A stretch of 15,515 nt of DNA from an uncultured Clostridia bacterium. Lineage in GTDB: Bacteria; Bacillota; Clostridia; UBA1381. The notes beneath the pieces are model-generated. The model did not search any database, had not been told where the DNA came from, and saw only the letters and a list, made by a program, of their open reading frames with translations. The position numbers and the translations under genes were made by a program. Where the stretch lies: NCBI GenBank assembly GCA_910578235.1, contig CAJTPP010000063.1, positions 1 through 15,515 on the forward strand, in the 5' to 3' direction. Of this stretch, positions 1-7,684 are shown piece after piece (within the stretch, counting starts at the first letter, position 1; each line of letters starts with the position of its first letter).

Positions 1-1
1 A

Positions 2-607
2 AAGAGAAATAGAAATACACTGGAATTTTTAAAGCAGAATATAAGCGCCCCACACGGCGAGCCTGACGGAGGAGCGGTAGGTATAAACGGAACTCTGGAA
101 AAGGATATAAATCTTGCTATTGTGCAGAAGCTTCAGGAGGTGTTTGAAGGAAAGGGGATTGAAGTTATGCTGACGCGTGAGGGAGATAGTGGTTTGCAGG
201 ATGAAGGCGCGGAAACAATAAGAAAAATGAAAATATCCGATATGAATAAACGTCGTGAAATAATAAAGGACAGCGGCGCGGATTTGTTTTTGAGTATACA
301 TATGAATTCCTTTTCCGACAGCAGTGTCAACGGACTGCATATTTTTTATGATAAGGCGCATCCTGAAATAGAGGAAATGGCAAAGGAAATTCAGGACAAT
401 ATCGGTAAAATTACAGGCGCGCCGATACATGCTATAAAGACAGCTGATGAAAAACTTTTTCTTATGAAAAATCCGCCGGTACCGTCAATACTCATTGAAT
501 GTGGATTTATCTCAAATCCTGATGAGGAAAAGAAGCTTACAGACGAAAAATATCAGGCAAAAATAGCTTGGGCAATAGCATCAGCAGTAGAAAATTATAC
601 AAATTGA
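2..607 (+). CDS. cwlD: N-acetylmuramoyl-L-alanine amidase, CwlD-like (5' truncated by window)
   Basis: This is a zinc-dependent Amidase_3 family enzyme. CwlD members remove the peptide from muramic acid during spore cortex synthesis, the first step towards muramic-delta-lactam. About 201 residues are visible, and the reading frame is open from base 2, so the start lies outside the window. The zinc and catalytic residues expected for the family are seen: His in the HGEPDGG segment (codon 53-55), Glu in GTLEKDINL, His in LSIHMNS, and the late Glu in ILIECGFISNP. The stretch DSGLQDEG..IRKMK..DMNKR matches the layout typical of CwlD rather than of large autolysins, and there is no wall-binding repeat after the catalytic domain. 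The family motif D-x-G-H-G-G is degenerate here (S-A-P-H-G-E), possibly because of an indel near the edge (see findings). I see no clear terminator after the stop codon. Confidence 0.82.
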   Translation, partial: KRNRNTLEFLKQNISAPHGEPDGGAVGINGTLEKDINLAIVQKLQEVFEGKGIEVMLTREGDSGLQDEGAETIRKMKISDMNKRREIIKDSGADLFLSIHMNSFSDSSVNGLHIFYDKAHPEIEEMAKEIQDNIGKITGAPIHAIKTADEKLFLMKNPPVPSILIECGFISNPDEEKKLTDEKYQAKIAWAIASAVENYTN

Positions 608-662
608 TATAAAATTCAACATGAAAACTTTTAAAATTCTACTATACTTTCTTTAATTTATA

Positions 663-691
663 TTGACGGACGCTGTATTTTGAGATATAAT
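663..691 (+). promoter_or_regulatory. Sigma-A promoter of serC-serA
   Basis: TTGACG at 663-668 and a perfect TATAAT at 686-691 are separated by 17 bases. Transcription would start near 698, giving a leader of about 43 bases that carries GGAGG at 727-731, nine bases before the serC ATG. The leader is too short for a T-box or another large riboswitch. Seen directly; function inferred. Confidence 0.8.
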
Positions 692-740
692 AGTAGGCAA
701 TGTAGATTAATATAATTTAAAGTTTTGGAGGCTTAAAACA

Positions 741-1826
741 ATGAGTAGAGTTTATAATTTTTCGGCAGGTCCGTCAATGCTGCCATTAGAGGTGCTTGAG
801 AAGGCGGCGGCTGAAATGACAGAGCACGGCACAAGCGGTCAGTCAGTTATGGAGATGAGCCACCGCAGTAAGGAATATCAGGCTATTATCGACAATGCGG
901 AAGCGCTTGTGCGAGAGATTATGCATGTGCCTGATAATTATATGGTATTATTTTTGCAGGGCGGAGCTTCATCGCAGTTTTCGGCAATCCCGATGAATAT
1001 CGGCACAAAGAATAAAAAAGCCGATTATATTATAACAGGTCAGTGGGCAAAAAAGGCTGCTGATGAGGCGGAAAGATATATCACGGTTAACCGTGTTGCG
1101 TCATCCGCAGACAAGACTTTTTCATATATACCTACGACAGACAGCAGTATGTTTGATCCGGAAGCTGATTATTGTTACATTTGCTATAACAATACAATTT
1201 ACGGTACGCACTATACGGAGAATAAGCTTCCTGACACAAAGGCTACGCTTGTTGCGGATATATCTTCATGTGTAATGGCTGAAGAAATTGATGTTACGAA
1301 GTTTGGTATTCTTTATGCGGGAGCGCAGAAGAATTTAGGCCCTGCCGGAGTTACGCTTGTAATTGTGCGTAATGATCTCATCGGTGAAACTCTTGACGGA
1401 ACGCCTACTATGTTTAAATATTCAATTCATCAGAAAAACGGCTCAATGTATAATACACCGCCTACATACGGTATTTATGTGCTTGGTCTTGTTTTGCAAT
1501 GGATTAAGGATAAGGGCGGCGTTAGGGAACTACAGAAAATCAACGAGAAAAAGGCGAAGCTTTTATATGATTTTCTTGACTCATCAAAGATGTTTAAGGG
1601 AACTGTTGTTCCTGAGGACAGATCACTTATGAATGTTCCGTTTGTGACAGGCAATGACGAGCTTGACGCCAAGTTTGTTGCGGAAGCAAAGTCTAATGGC
1701 TTTATAAACATAAAGGGACACAGATCTGTCGGAGGAATGAGAGCGAGCATTTATAATGCTATGCCGCTTGAGGGCGTAGAAAAGCTTGTTGAATTTATGA
1801 AGAAGTTTGAAGCTGAAAACGCATAA
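741..1826 (+). CDS. serC: Phosphoserine aminotransferase
   Basis: A PLP-dependent class V aminotransferase that converts 3-phosphohydroxypyruvate plus glutamate to O-phosphoserine and 2-oxoglutarate, step two of the cytoplasmic phosphorylated serine pathway. It is 361 residues, the normal length for SerC (about 360). It opens with the family signature YNFSAGPSMLP. GAQKNLGPAG holds the PLP Schiff-base lysine at residue 197, in line with K198 of the E. coli enzyme. The C-terminal GHRSVGGMRASIYNAMP is the phosphate-binding tail typical of SerC. The ATG at 741 is set by GGAGG at 727-731. It is followed after 71 bases by serA in the same direction, with a small hairpin between them, so the two probably form one operon with possible partial termination. 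No serB-like phosphatase is in the window. Confidence 0.97.
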   Translation: MSRVYNFSAGPSMLPLEVLEKAAAEMTEHGTSGQSVMEMSHRSKEYQAIIDNAEALVREIMHVPDNYMVLFLQGGASSQFSAIPMNIGTKNKKADYIITGQWAKKAADEAERYITVNRVASSADKTFSYIPTTDSSMFDPEADYCYICYNNTIYGTHYTENKLPDTKATLVADISSCVMAEEIDVTKFGILYAGAQKNLGPAGVTLVIVRNDLIGETLDGTPTMFKYSIHQKNGSMYNTPPTYGIYVLGLVLQWIKDKGGVRELQKINEKKAKLLYDFLDSSKMFKGTVVPEDRSLMNVPFVTGNDELDAKFVAEAKSNGFINIKGHRSVGGMRASIYNAMPLEGVEKLVEFMKKFEAENA

Positions 1827-1849
1827 TTACAGATGGAAAATTTTGATGC

Positions 1850-1880
1850 GGAACGGCTTTAGCCGTTCCATATCTTTTTA
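1850..1880 (+). terminator. Hairpin between serC and serA (weak or partial terminator)
   Basis: GGAACGGCT (1850-1858) and AGCCGTTCC (1861-1869) form an 8-9 bp GC-rich stem with a four-base TTTA loop, followed by a broken T tract (tatcttttta, 1871-1880). It is 23 bases past the serC stop and 28 bases before the serA start. There is no obvious promoter between it and serA, so it is more likely a partial terminator or mRNA-stabilising stem than an operon boundary. Confidence 0.55.
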
Positions 1881-1897
1881 GAAAAGGGGTATGTAAA

Positions 1898-3052
1898 ATG
1901 TTTAATATATTAACACTGAATAAAATTGCGCAGTGCGGTCTTGCCCAGCTTGGCGGCAATTACACTATTACGGATGATGTTTCAGTAAACGCGGACGGTA
2001 TAATATTGAGAAGCTTTAAAATGCATGACATGGAGCTTCCGGCTGAACTGAAAGCGATTGCAAGAGCAGGCGCCGGAACAAATAATATTCCTATTGATAA
2101 ATGCAGCGAAAAGGGTATCGTTGTATTTAATACTCCGGGCGCGAATGCAAATGCTGTAAAGGAAATCGTTATAGCGGGAATGTTGCTTGCGTCAAGAGAT
2201 ATTGTCGGAGGTATTGAGTGGTCAAACACGCTTACAGGCGACGATGTTGATAAGCAAGTTGAAAAGGGCAAGTCAAATTTTGCGGGCTGTGAAATTAAGG
2301 GTAAAACTCTGGGTATTATAGGCCTTGGAGCAATTGGTATTCTTGTTGCAAACGCCGCTATTGCTCTTGGTATGGATGTAATCGGTTATGATCCGTATCT
2401 TTCTGTAGACTCGGCTTTGCAGTTGTCAAGACACGTTCATAAAGCAAATAAGCCTGAGGAGGTTTATGCTGCGGCTGACTATATTACACTGCATGTGCCG
2501 CTTATGGATGCTACAAGAAATACAATTAATTCAGAAGCAATCTCATATATGAAAGACGGAGTTGTAATACTTAATTTTGCAAGAGGCGGACTTGTAAATA
2601 ATGATGATATAAAAAAGGCTCTTGCGGACGGTAAGGTTAAAAAGTATGTTGTTGATTTTACTGACAGTGAAACAGTAAATCAGCAGGGTATTATAAATAT
2701 ACCTCACTTGGGCGCGTCAACAGAGGAGTCAGAGGATAACTGCGCTGTGATGGCCGCTCAGGAAATAGCTGATTATCTTGAAAACGGTAATATTCTTAAT
2801 TCAGTAAATTTTCCTAACTGCTCGTTGCCTGAGAATAATGTCGGAAGAATTACGATTATGCACAAAAATATTCCTAATGTGATTGCTAAGTTTACAGACG
2901 CTCTTTCAAGCGTAAATATTTCTGACATGATTAATAAGTCAAAGGGAGACATTGCTTATACAATAATTAACACTGATCATGAAATTACATCCGATATTGT
3001 TGAAAAACTTAATAGCATTGAGGAAGTTATAAGAGTCAGAGTTATAAAGTAA
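1898..3052 (+). CDS. serA: D-3-phosphoglycerate dehydrogenase (short, ACT-domain type)
   Basis: It oxidises 3-phosphoglycerate to 3-phosphohydroxypyruvate with NAD, the committed step of serine synthesis. It has 384 residues. The N-terminal substrate domain carries RAGAGTNNIP (56-65). The Rossmann core has GKTLGIIGLGAIG (roughly 135-148). Candidate catalytic residues are Arg229 in FARGGLVN, Glu258 in DSETVNQQ and His270 in IPHLGAST. The last 70 or so residues (GRITIMHKNIPNVIAKF onward) form an ACT domain, the usual serine-sensing module. The enzyme is shorter than the 410-residue E. coli form, partly because only 12 residues separate the assigned Glu and His. The start is supported by AAAAGGGG about ten bases upstream of the ATG. 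It lies downstream of serC in the same operon and is convergent with adeC. Confidence 0.95.
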   Translation: MFNILTLNKIAQCGLAQLGGNYTITDDVSVNADGIILRSFKMHDMELPAELKAIARAGAGTNNIPIDKCSEKGIVVFNTPGANANAVKEIVIAGMLLASRDIVGGIEWSNTLTGDDVDKQVEKGKSNFAGCEIKGKTLGIIGLGAIGILVANAAIALGMDVIGYDPYLSVDSALQLSRHVHKANKPEEVYAAADYITLHVPLMDATRNTINSEAISYMKDGVVILNFARGGLVNNDDIKKALADGKVKKYVVDFTDSETVNQQGIINIPHLGASTEESEDNCAVMAAQEIADYLENGNILNSVNFPNCSLPENNVGRITIMHKNIPNVIAKFTDALSSVNISDMINKSKGDIAYTIINTDHEITSDIVEKLNSIEEVIRVRVIK

Positions 3053-3078
3053 TTTTTTGAAAATCAAATACGGATAAT

Positions 3079-3119
3079 AGCAAAGTGCGGCTTTACTGAG
3101 AGTATAGCCGCACTTTGCT
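3079..3119. terminator. Long stem-loop between convergent serA and adeC
   Basis: AGCAAAGTGCGGCT (3079-3092) pairs perfectly with AGCCGCACTTTGCT (3106-3119), 14 bp. The loop can close further with TACT (3094-3097) and AGTA (3101-3104) around GAG. It starts 26 bases after the serA stop and ends three bases before the adeC stop on the opposite strand, so it can serve both genes. Neither side has a perfect T tract, which lowers certainty about pure intrinsic termination. Confidence 0.75.
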
Positions 3120-3122
3120 GCG

Positions 3123-4769
3123 TTATATAAATTTAAATGTTGTCACATCAAATAATCCCGAGTCGGTAATGCGTATTTCGGGAATAACAGGCAGAGGTAG
3201 GAAAGCGAGTGATAAAAAAGCGTCAATATTTTCATTAATATTAAGCGCTTTTGCCGCGTTGTATAGGGCGTCGTGTTCGGCGGTGATTTCTTCAGCGGAT
3301 TTTGTAGACATAAGTCCCGCAATATCAAGACGCATTGACGCAATAATTTTGCCGTCTGAGCATACAGTGATACCGCCGCTTTTTCCGAGAGCGTTTACAG
3401 CGAGAGCCATATCAGAATTGTTATCTCCTATTACTATGATGTTATGACTGTCATGACCTATTGACGATGCGATTGCTCCTTTTGTGATGTTATAGTTTGT
3501 CACATAGGCTATACCTTTTGTGCCAAGCTTTTTATGACGTTCAATCACGCATACTTTTGATAGGTTATCGGTTTTTCGGGCGGTAACTTTTTTTGTTATA
3601 ATGCTTTGGGGGATAAGCTCAATTGCCGTAATACTGTCTGATAAGTCCTGGTTGAAAAAATCGGCGGTGATAGTTGGTAAATGCACAGTGTCAGTAACCG
3701 TGGAATTGTCAGTCTTTTCGACTGTAAACAGCGCTTGTCCGTTTTCGCAGACAAGTATGCCGTCTTTATACACCTTGGAAATTTTATTAAGTGAAAGATC
3801 ATCGGCGATCACTATATCTGCGGCATAGGATGGAGCAATCGCTCCTTTGTTTTTCAGACCGTATATTTCACAGGCGTTAAGCGTTGCCATAATAATAGCA
3901 TCAACAGTATTGATGCCATAGGAAACGGCTTTGCGTATGCAATGGTCTATACTGCCTTCTCGTATAATTTCACCGACAAAACGATCATCAGTACAGAAGG
4001 CGCATCGTCTTAGAGTGTGCGGCGTTACGCCTTTGATAAGCTTGGCAATATCGAGAGAAAGTGTACCTTCTCGAAGAAGAATATACATGCCCTTGCGTAT
4101 TTTTTCATTCATTTCATTTACAATGCTGCATTCATGGTCGGTTTTTACGCCTGCCGATATATACGCGTTAAGCTCATTACCTGAAAGCAGAGGCGCGTGA
4201 CCGTCAATGATATCGCCGCAAAGCTTACCGAGAGCTTCACTGTCACAGGAAATTATTCCCGGATAATTCATCATTTCGCCTATGCCATGAAAATCTTTTA
4301 TTGCGGTCTGTGTTTCATGCGCGGTAATAGCGGCTCCGGAATGTTCAAATGGAGTGGCCGGCACACAGGACGGAAGCATGAGCTTCACGTCAAGAGGAAT
4401 GTTTTCGGAAGCTATGCGCATGTAGTCCAGGCCGTCTATGCCGCATACATTGGCGATTTCATGAGGATCAGCTATTACTGTTGTCACGCCGTGCGGCATT
4501 ACGGCTTTAGCATATTCGGAAGGAGTGCACATGGACGACTCAATATGCGTATGAGTATCGACAAAACCGGGCATTACATATTTGCCTGACACGTCAACTT
4601 CGTTTGAGCCGCTGTAGTTGCCGACACCGCAGATGACGCCGTTTTGTACAATGATATCGGATGTGAATATTTCACCTGTGAATACATCAATGATACTGCC
4701 GCCTTTTAATATAAAGTCGCCGTTTTTGCGTCCCATGGCAGTGTCTATATATGTTTTTATATTTTTCAT
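3123..4769 (-). CDS. adeC: Adenine deaminase
   Basis: A metal-dependent amidohydrolase-superfamily enzyme that deaminates adenine to hypoxanthine and ammonia in purine salvage. It has 548 residues from the chosen start, a little short of the roughly 580-residue B. subtilis and E. coli enzymes. Visible signatures are GFVDTHTHIESSM with metal ligands His73 and His75, VIADPHEIANVCG with His103 and Glu104, DHECS, and LLREGTLSLD. The C-terminal adenine-deaminase domain includes ASSIGHDSHNIIVIGDN. A 41-codon in-frame extension upstream (to 4892) is rejected: the ATG at 4767-4769 has AGGTG at 4776-4780 at good spacing, while the extension would overlap the promoter. It is divergent from the exporter operon and has its own promoter at 4788-4816. 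Confidence 0.95.
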   Translation of the reverse strand: MKNIKTYIDTAMGRKNGDFILKGGSIIDVFTGEIFTSDIIVQNGVICGVGNYSGSNEVDVSGKYVMPGFVDTHTHIESSMCTPSEYAKAVMPHGVTTVIADPHEIANVCGIDGLDYMRIASENIPLDVKLMLPSCVPATPFEHSGAAITAHETQTAIKDFHGIGEMMNYPGIISCDSEALGKLCGDIIDGHAPLLSGNELNAYISAGVKTDHECSIVNEMNEKIRKGMYILLREGTLSLDIAKLIKGVTPHTLRRCAFCTDDRFVGEIIREGSIDHCIRKAVSYGINTVDAIIMATLNACEIYGLKNKGAIAPSYAADIVIADDLSLNKISKVYKDGILVCENGQALFTVEKTDNSTVTDTVHLPTITADFFNQDLSDSITAIELIPQSIITKKVTARKTDNLSKVCVIERHKKLGTKGIAYVTNYNITKGAIASSIGHDSHNIIVIGDNNSDMALAVNALGKSGGITVCSDGKIIASMRLDIAGLMSTKSAEEITAEHDALYNAAKALNINENIDAFLSLAFLPLPVIPEIRITDSGLFDVTTFKFI

Positions 4770-4787
4770 ATAAATCACCTCGTTCAT

Positions 4788-4816
4788 ATTATACAACAAA
4801 TAGGTATAATATTCAA
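4788..4816 (-). promoter_or_regulatory. Promoter of adeC, inside an AT-rich inverted repeat
   Basis: On the minus strand, TTGAAT (4811-4816) and TATAAT (4788-4793) are 17 bases apart. The predicted start near 4781 leaves a leader of only about 12 bases, enough for the ribosome site but not for a purine riboswitch. An 8-bp inverted repeat, ATATTATA (4786-4793) and TATAATAT (4805-4812), spans the -10 box and the edge of the -35, which could be a repressor site or chance in AT-rich DNA. Confidence 0.65.
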
Positions 4817-4855
4817 ATAAAATATGAATAAAATGTAAATTGATAAGCAGTCTGA

Positions 4856-4884
4856 TTGACTTTAAAAAAGCGCGGTGGTAAAAT
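4856..4884 (+). promoter_or_regulatory. Sigma-A promoter of the exporter operon
   Basis: TTGACT (4856-4861) and TAAAAT (4879-4884) are separated by 17 bases, with a start predicted near 4891. The leader of about 55 bases carries GGAGG at 4934-4938, seven bases before the ATG at 4946. No strong leader hairpin is seen. It is the only clear promoter found for the four genes up to the terminator at 11263-11291. Confidence 0.72.
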
Positions 4885-4945
4885 GTATACATTATTTGTG
4901 TTAATTATAAAGATCTATTAAAAATACTTATTCGGAGGCAAGCAT

Positions 4946-6904
4946 ATGGCAGATTTTGAGTTAAAAACCGACCCGGAGGTATCCGGAGAGGTTGCAGTTG
5001 AGGAAGAAAAAATCGTTGAAACCGAGAATATTTCAGAGACTTTTTCAGAAGAAAGCGGAGATGATGACGGTCGTTTTAATGAATTGGATATCAGGAAAAA
5101 GAAAAAGAGGAAAAAACGCATTATTATTTTATCGGTAATATTCGGAGTTATTATATTACTTATTGTGATGTCTTCTGTGTTAAAGAATATGGGCAAAAAC
5201 GCCGTAAAGGATACATATACTGACGCAGCGGTGGAAAGACGTACCATAAAAAACACAATAACGGGATCATCCTCGATTGAGCCTAACGATTCCTATAATG
5301 TTACTACTATTAAATCGGGAGATATAATCTCAGACTATTTTAAAGAAGGGGATACCGTCAAAAAAGGTGACAAGCTGTACCAGTTTGATGATAAGGACGC
5401 GTCAAACAGCCTTTCAAGTGCGCAGAATGCGGTGACAAAGGCGCAGAATAGTCTTTCTGATGCCCAAAAGGCTTATGATGATCAGTATGCGACAGCTTCT
5501 GTGACGGGAAAAGTGAAGTCGGTAGCCGTGAAGAATGGTGACAATGTTATGAACGGTGCGGAAATAGCGACTGTGTATGATGATACATATATGAAAATAC
5601 GTTTGCCGTTTAATGATTATGACGCGTCAGAGGTATATGTCGGCGCGGAAGCACAGGTTTCTGTAACCGGTATACGGGATACAATTTACGGAAAAGTGAC
5701 TGAAAAGTCTTCGGGTACGTCTGCTTCTAATTCTCATACAATGGTAGTATACGCGACTATAGAAGTGAAAAATCCCGGCGCGCTTACGGAGAAAGACACC
5801 GGCAGTGCGGTTGTAAATGGTGTGGCTTGCGCGGATACTGCGAATTTTGAATATATAGACACTCAGAAAATTACGGCGAAATCATCTGGAACAATAAATA
5901 ATCTTAATATATCAATGGGTGATGTGGTGAAAAGCGGCCAAAGAGTGGCGTATGTTAAATCTGAAACAACAAGCACAACATTGAGCAATGCAAAGCTTTC
6001 ACTTGAGGACGCAAAGCTTAGCTATGAAAAGGCAAAGGACGCTGTCAAGGATTATATTGTAGAAGCGCCGATTGACGGTACGGTTGTTAAGAAAAATACC
6101 AAAGCGGGCGATACTGTCGATGCTGGAAACGGAACAGATCCGCTTTGTGTTATTTATGATTTGTCATGTGTGAAATTCAGTCTTGCTGTGGATGAAACTG
6201 AAATTGCTCTTGTAAAGACAGGTCAGAAGGCGACAGTTACGGCTGACGCGGTTGAGGGTGAATTTGAGGGCAGAATTATAAAGGTACCGGTTGACGGCGT
6301 CAACCAGAATGGTGTGACGACATACACAATTGAGGTACAGATTGACAATTACGGAGGACTGCTGCCGGGAATGAATGTTGACGCGGAAATTGTCGTTGAT
6401 GAAGCGGAGAATGTAATAGCCGCTCCTGTGAATTGTGTGAACAGGGGGAATATTGTATTTGTTAAGGATGATGGTCAGAAGCGTGAAAATGATGTTACCG
6501 ATATCATAATGAGCAAAAAGGCTGAAATCTCAAAAGATAATAATGGTGAAACAAATAAGCATGAGAAAGAAAAGGAAATGCCGGAAAATATCCTTGAAAA
6601 TGCTGATATTGCTATTGACGCGCAGGATATTCCGGCCAACACAGAGATACCTGAAGGATATCGCGCAGTGCGTGTCGAGACCGGCATTAACGATACTGAG
6701 TATATTGAAATTAAATCAGGTCTGACCGAAAATGATATGGTTAGAACACTGAATACTCAATCATCGAGCGCCGGAGCATTCTTTGGAATGGATGAGAATT
6801 CCATGCAGGGCATGGGCGGCATGCATGGCGGCCCCAACAGCGATATGGGCGGAGGTTCAGGGCCGAGCGGTAATATGGGGCCCGGCGGCCCCGGCGGAAT
6901 GTGA
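4946..6904 (+). CDS. MacA/YknX-like HlyD-family exporter adaptor with two lipoyl-hairpin modules
   Basis: A membrane-fusion-type adaptor of a MacAB/YknXYZ-class ABC exporter, 652 residues, long for the family. In order: an acidic cytoplasmic tail (1-50); a basic cluster KKKKRKKR and one membrane anchor (about 59-79); a first lipoyl-like half (about 120-150), a heptad-like helical hairpin (about 151-181) and the second lipoyl half (about 183-210) followed by barrel strands; then a second lipoyl/hairpin set (about 305-410, helix near 343-370); a barrel and membrane-proximal region; a highly charged insert near 512-560; and a Gly/Met/Pro-rich tail (615-652, seven Met). The usual adaptor has one hairpin module. 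GGAGG at 4934-4938 sets the start. The ATPase gene begins 17 bases after the stop. In B. subtilis, the related YknWXYZ exporter gives resistance to the SdpC toxin; the substrate here is unknown. Confidence 0.88.
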   Translation: MADFELKTDPEVSGEVAVEEEKIVETENISETFSEESGDDDGRFNELDIRKKKKRKKRIIILSVIFGVIILLIVMSSVLKNMGKNAVKDTYTDAAVERRTIKNTITGSSSIEPNDSYNVTTIKSGDIISDYFKEGDTVKKGDKLYQFDDKDASNSLSSAQNAVTKAQNSLSDAQKAYDDQYATASVTGKVKSVAVKNGDNVMNGAEIATVYDDTYMKIRLPFNDYDASEVYVGAEAQVSVTGIRDTIYGKVTEKSSGTSASNSHTMVVYATIEVKNPGALTEKDTGSAVVNGVACADTANFEYIDTQKITAKSSGTINNLNISMGDVVKSGQRVAYVKSETTSTTLSNAKLSLEDAKLSYEKAKDAVKDYIVEAPIDGTVVKKNTKAGDTVDAGNGTDPLCVIYDLSCVKFSLAVDETEIALVKTGQKATVTADAVEGEFEGRIIKVPVDGVNQNGVTTYTIEVQIDNYGGLLPGMNVDAEIVVDEAENVIAAPVNCVNRGNIVFVKDDGQKRENDVTDIIMSKKAEISKDNNGETNKHEKEKEMPENILENADIAIDAQDIPANTEIPEGYRAVRVETGINDTEYIEIKSGLTENDMVRTLNTQSSSAGAFFGMDENSMQGMGGMHGGPNSDMGGGSGPSGNMGPGGPGGM

Positions 6905-6921
6905 TGCGGAGGTGATTAACA

Positions 6922-7683
6922 ATGCCACCACTTGTAGAAATGAAAAACGTCTATAAAATATATCACATGGGCGATACTGCAATTCACGCTCTTGACGGAA
7001 TATCAATGACTATTGAAAAAGGTGAGTTTGTGGCAATAGTAGGTCAGTCGGGTTCAGGTAAATCTACATGTATGAATATTATAGGTTGTCTTGACGTGGC
7101 AACTAAGGGTGTGTATAAGCTCAACGGAAGGGCTATAAGCAATTATACTCAGGATGAGCTGGCGGACGTGAGAAATAAAATGCTTGGTTTTATTTTTCAG
7201 CAGTATAATTTGCTTCCTAAACTGACAGTTCTCGAAAATGTCGAGCTTCCGCTTCTGTATGCGGGAGTAAAGGATGCCGAGAGAAAGAAAAGGGCGCTCG
7301 CGTCGCTGGACAGAGTAGGACTGAAAGCGAAGGCGGGTAATTATCCGTCTCAGCTTTCTGGCGGACAGCAGCAGAGAGTTTCTATTGCAAGGGCGCTGGC
7401 GGGGGATCCGTCCGTAATTCTTGCAGATGAGCCTACAGGCGCGCTTGACTCGCGTACAGGCAGGGAAGTTATGATATTCCTGCAAAGACTAAACGCTGAG
7501 GGAAATACGATTATTTTGATAACTCATGACAATTCTATAGCGGCACAGGCTAAGCGTATTATCCGCATAACAGACGGAAGAATTGTGTATGACGGACCTG
7601 CTGAAGGAGACGTTACCGTTATGAAACAGCACGGCGCGGGTGAGGAAGCTCCTGACGATGCGAAAGCAAAGGGGGCGACTTGA
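6922..7683 (+). CDS. ABC exporter ATP-binding subunit (MacB/YknY/LolD type)
   Basis: The ATPase that powers the exporter, cytoplasmic and membrane-associated, 253 residues. All NBD motifs are intact: Walker A GQSGSGKST (41-49), a Q-loop in FIFQQYNLLP, the signature LSGGQQQR (145-152), Walker B VILADEP with Asp169 and catalytic Glu170, a D-loop ALDSRTG, and the switch His202 in ITHD. FQQYNLLPKLTVLENVELPL is the hallmark of the MacB/LolD/FtsE-like branch that works with FtsX-fold permeases. A roughly 25-residue charged tail (TVMKQHGAGEEAPDDAKAKGAT) follows the core. The ribosome site GGAGGTGATT (6908-6917) is close to perfect. The stop codon is one base before the permease ATG, so translation is probably coupled. 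Confidence 0.97.
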   Translation: MPPLVEMKNVYKIYHMGDTAIHALDGISMTIEKGEFVAIVGQSGSGKSTCMNIIGCLDVATKGVYKLNGRAISNYTQDELADVRNKMLGFIFQQYNLLPKLTVLENVELPLLYAGVKDAERKKRALASLDRVGLKAKAGNYPSQLSGGQQQRVSIARALAGDPSVILADEPTGALDSRTGREVMIFLQRLNAEGNTIILITHDNSIAAQAKRIIRITDGRIVYDGPAEGDVTVMKQHGAGEEAPDDAKAKGAT

Positions 7684-7684
7684 C

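Noticed and set aside
692..740. T-box or serine-responsive leader before serC
   Set aside because: The leader from the predicted start is about 43 bases, with no T-box sequence or terminator.
3596..4589. Several open frames opposite adeC
   Set aside because: They lack ribosome sites and recognisable domains and mirror the strongly conserved adeC frame.
4770..4892. In-frame 41-codon N-terminal extension of adenine deaminase
   Set aside because: It overlaps the adeC promoter, has no ribosome site, and the ATG at 4767-4769 has a good one (AGGTG at 4776-4780).
4770..4945. Purine riboswitch before adeC
   Set aside because: The predicted leader is only about 12 bases and no aptamer-like sequence is seen.
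7640..7684. Upstream ATG for the permease
   Set aside because: It lies inside the ATPase gene without its own ribosome site; 7685 is better placed and gives the usual MacB N-terminus.
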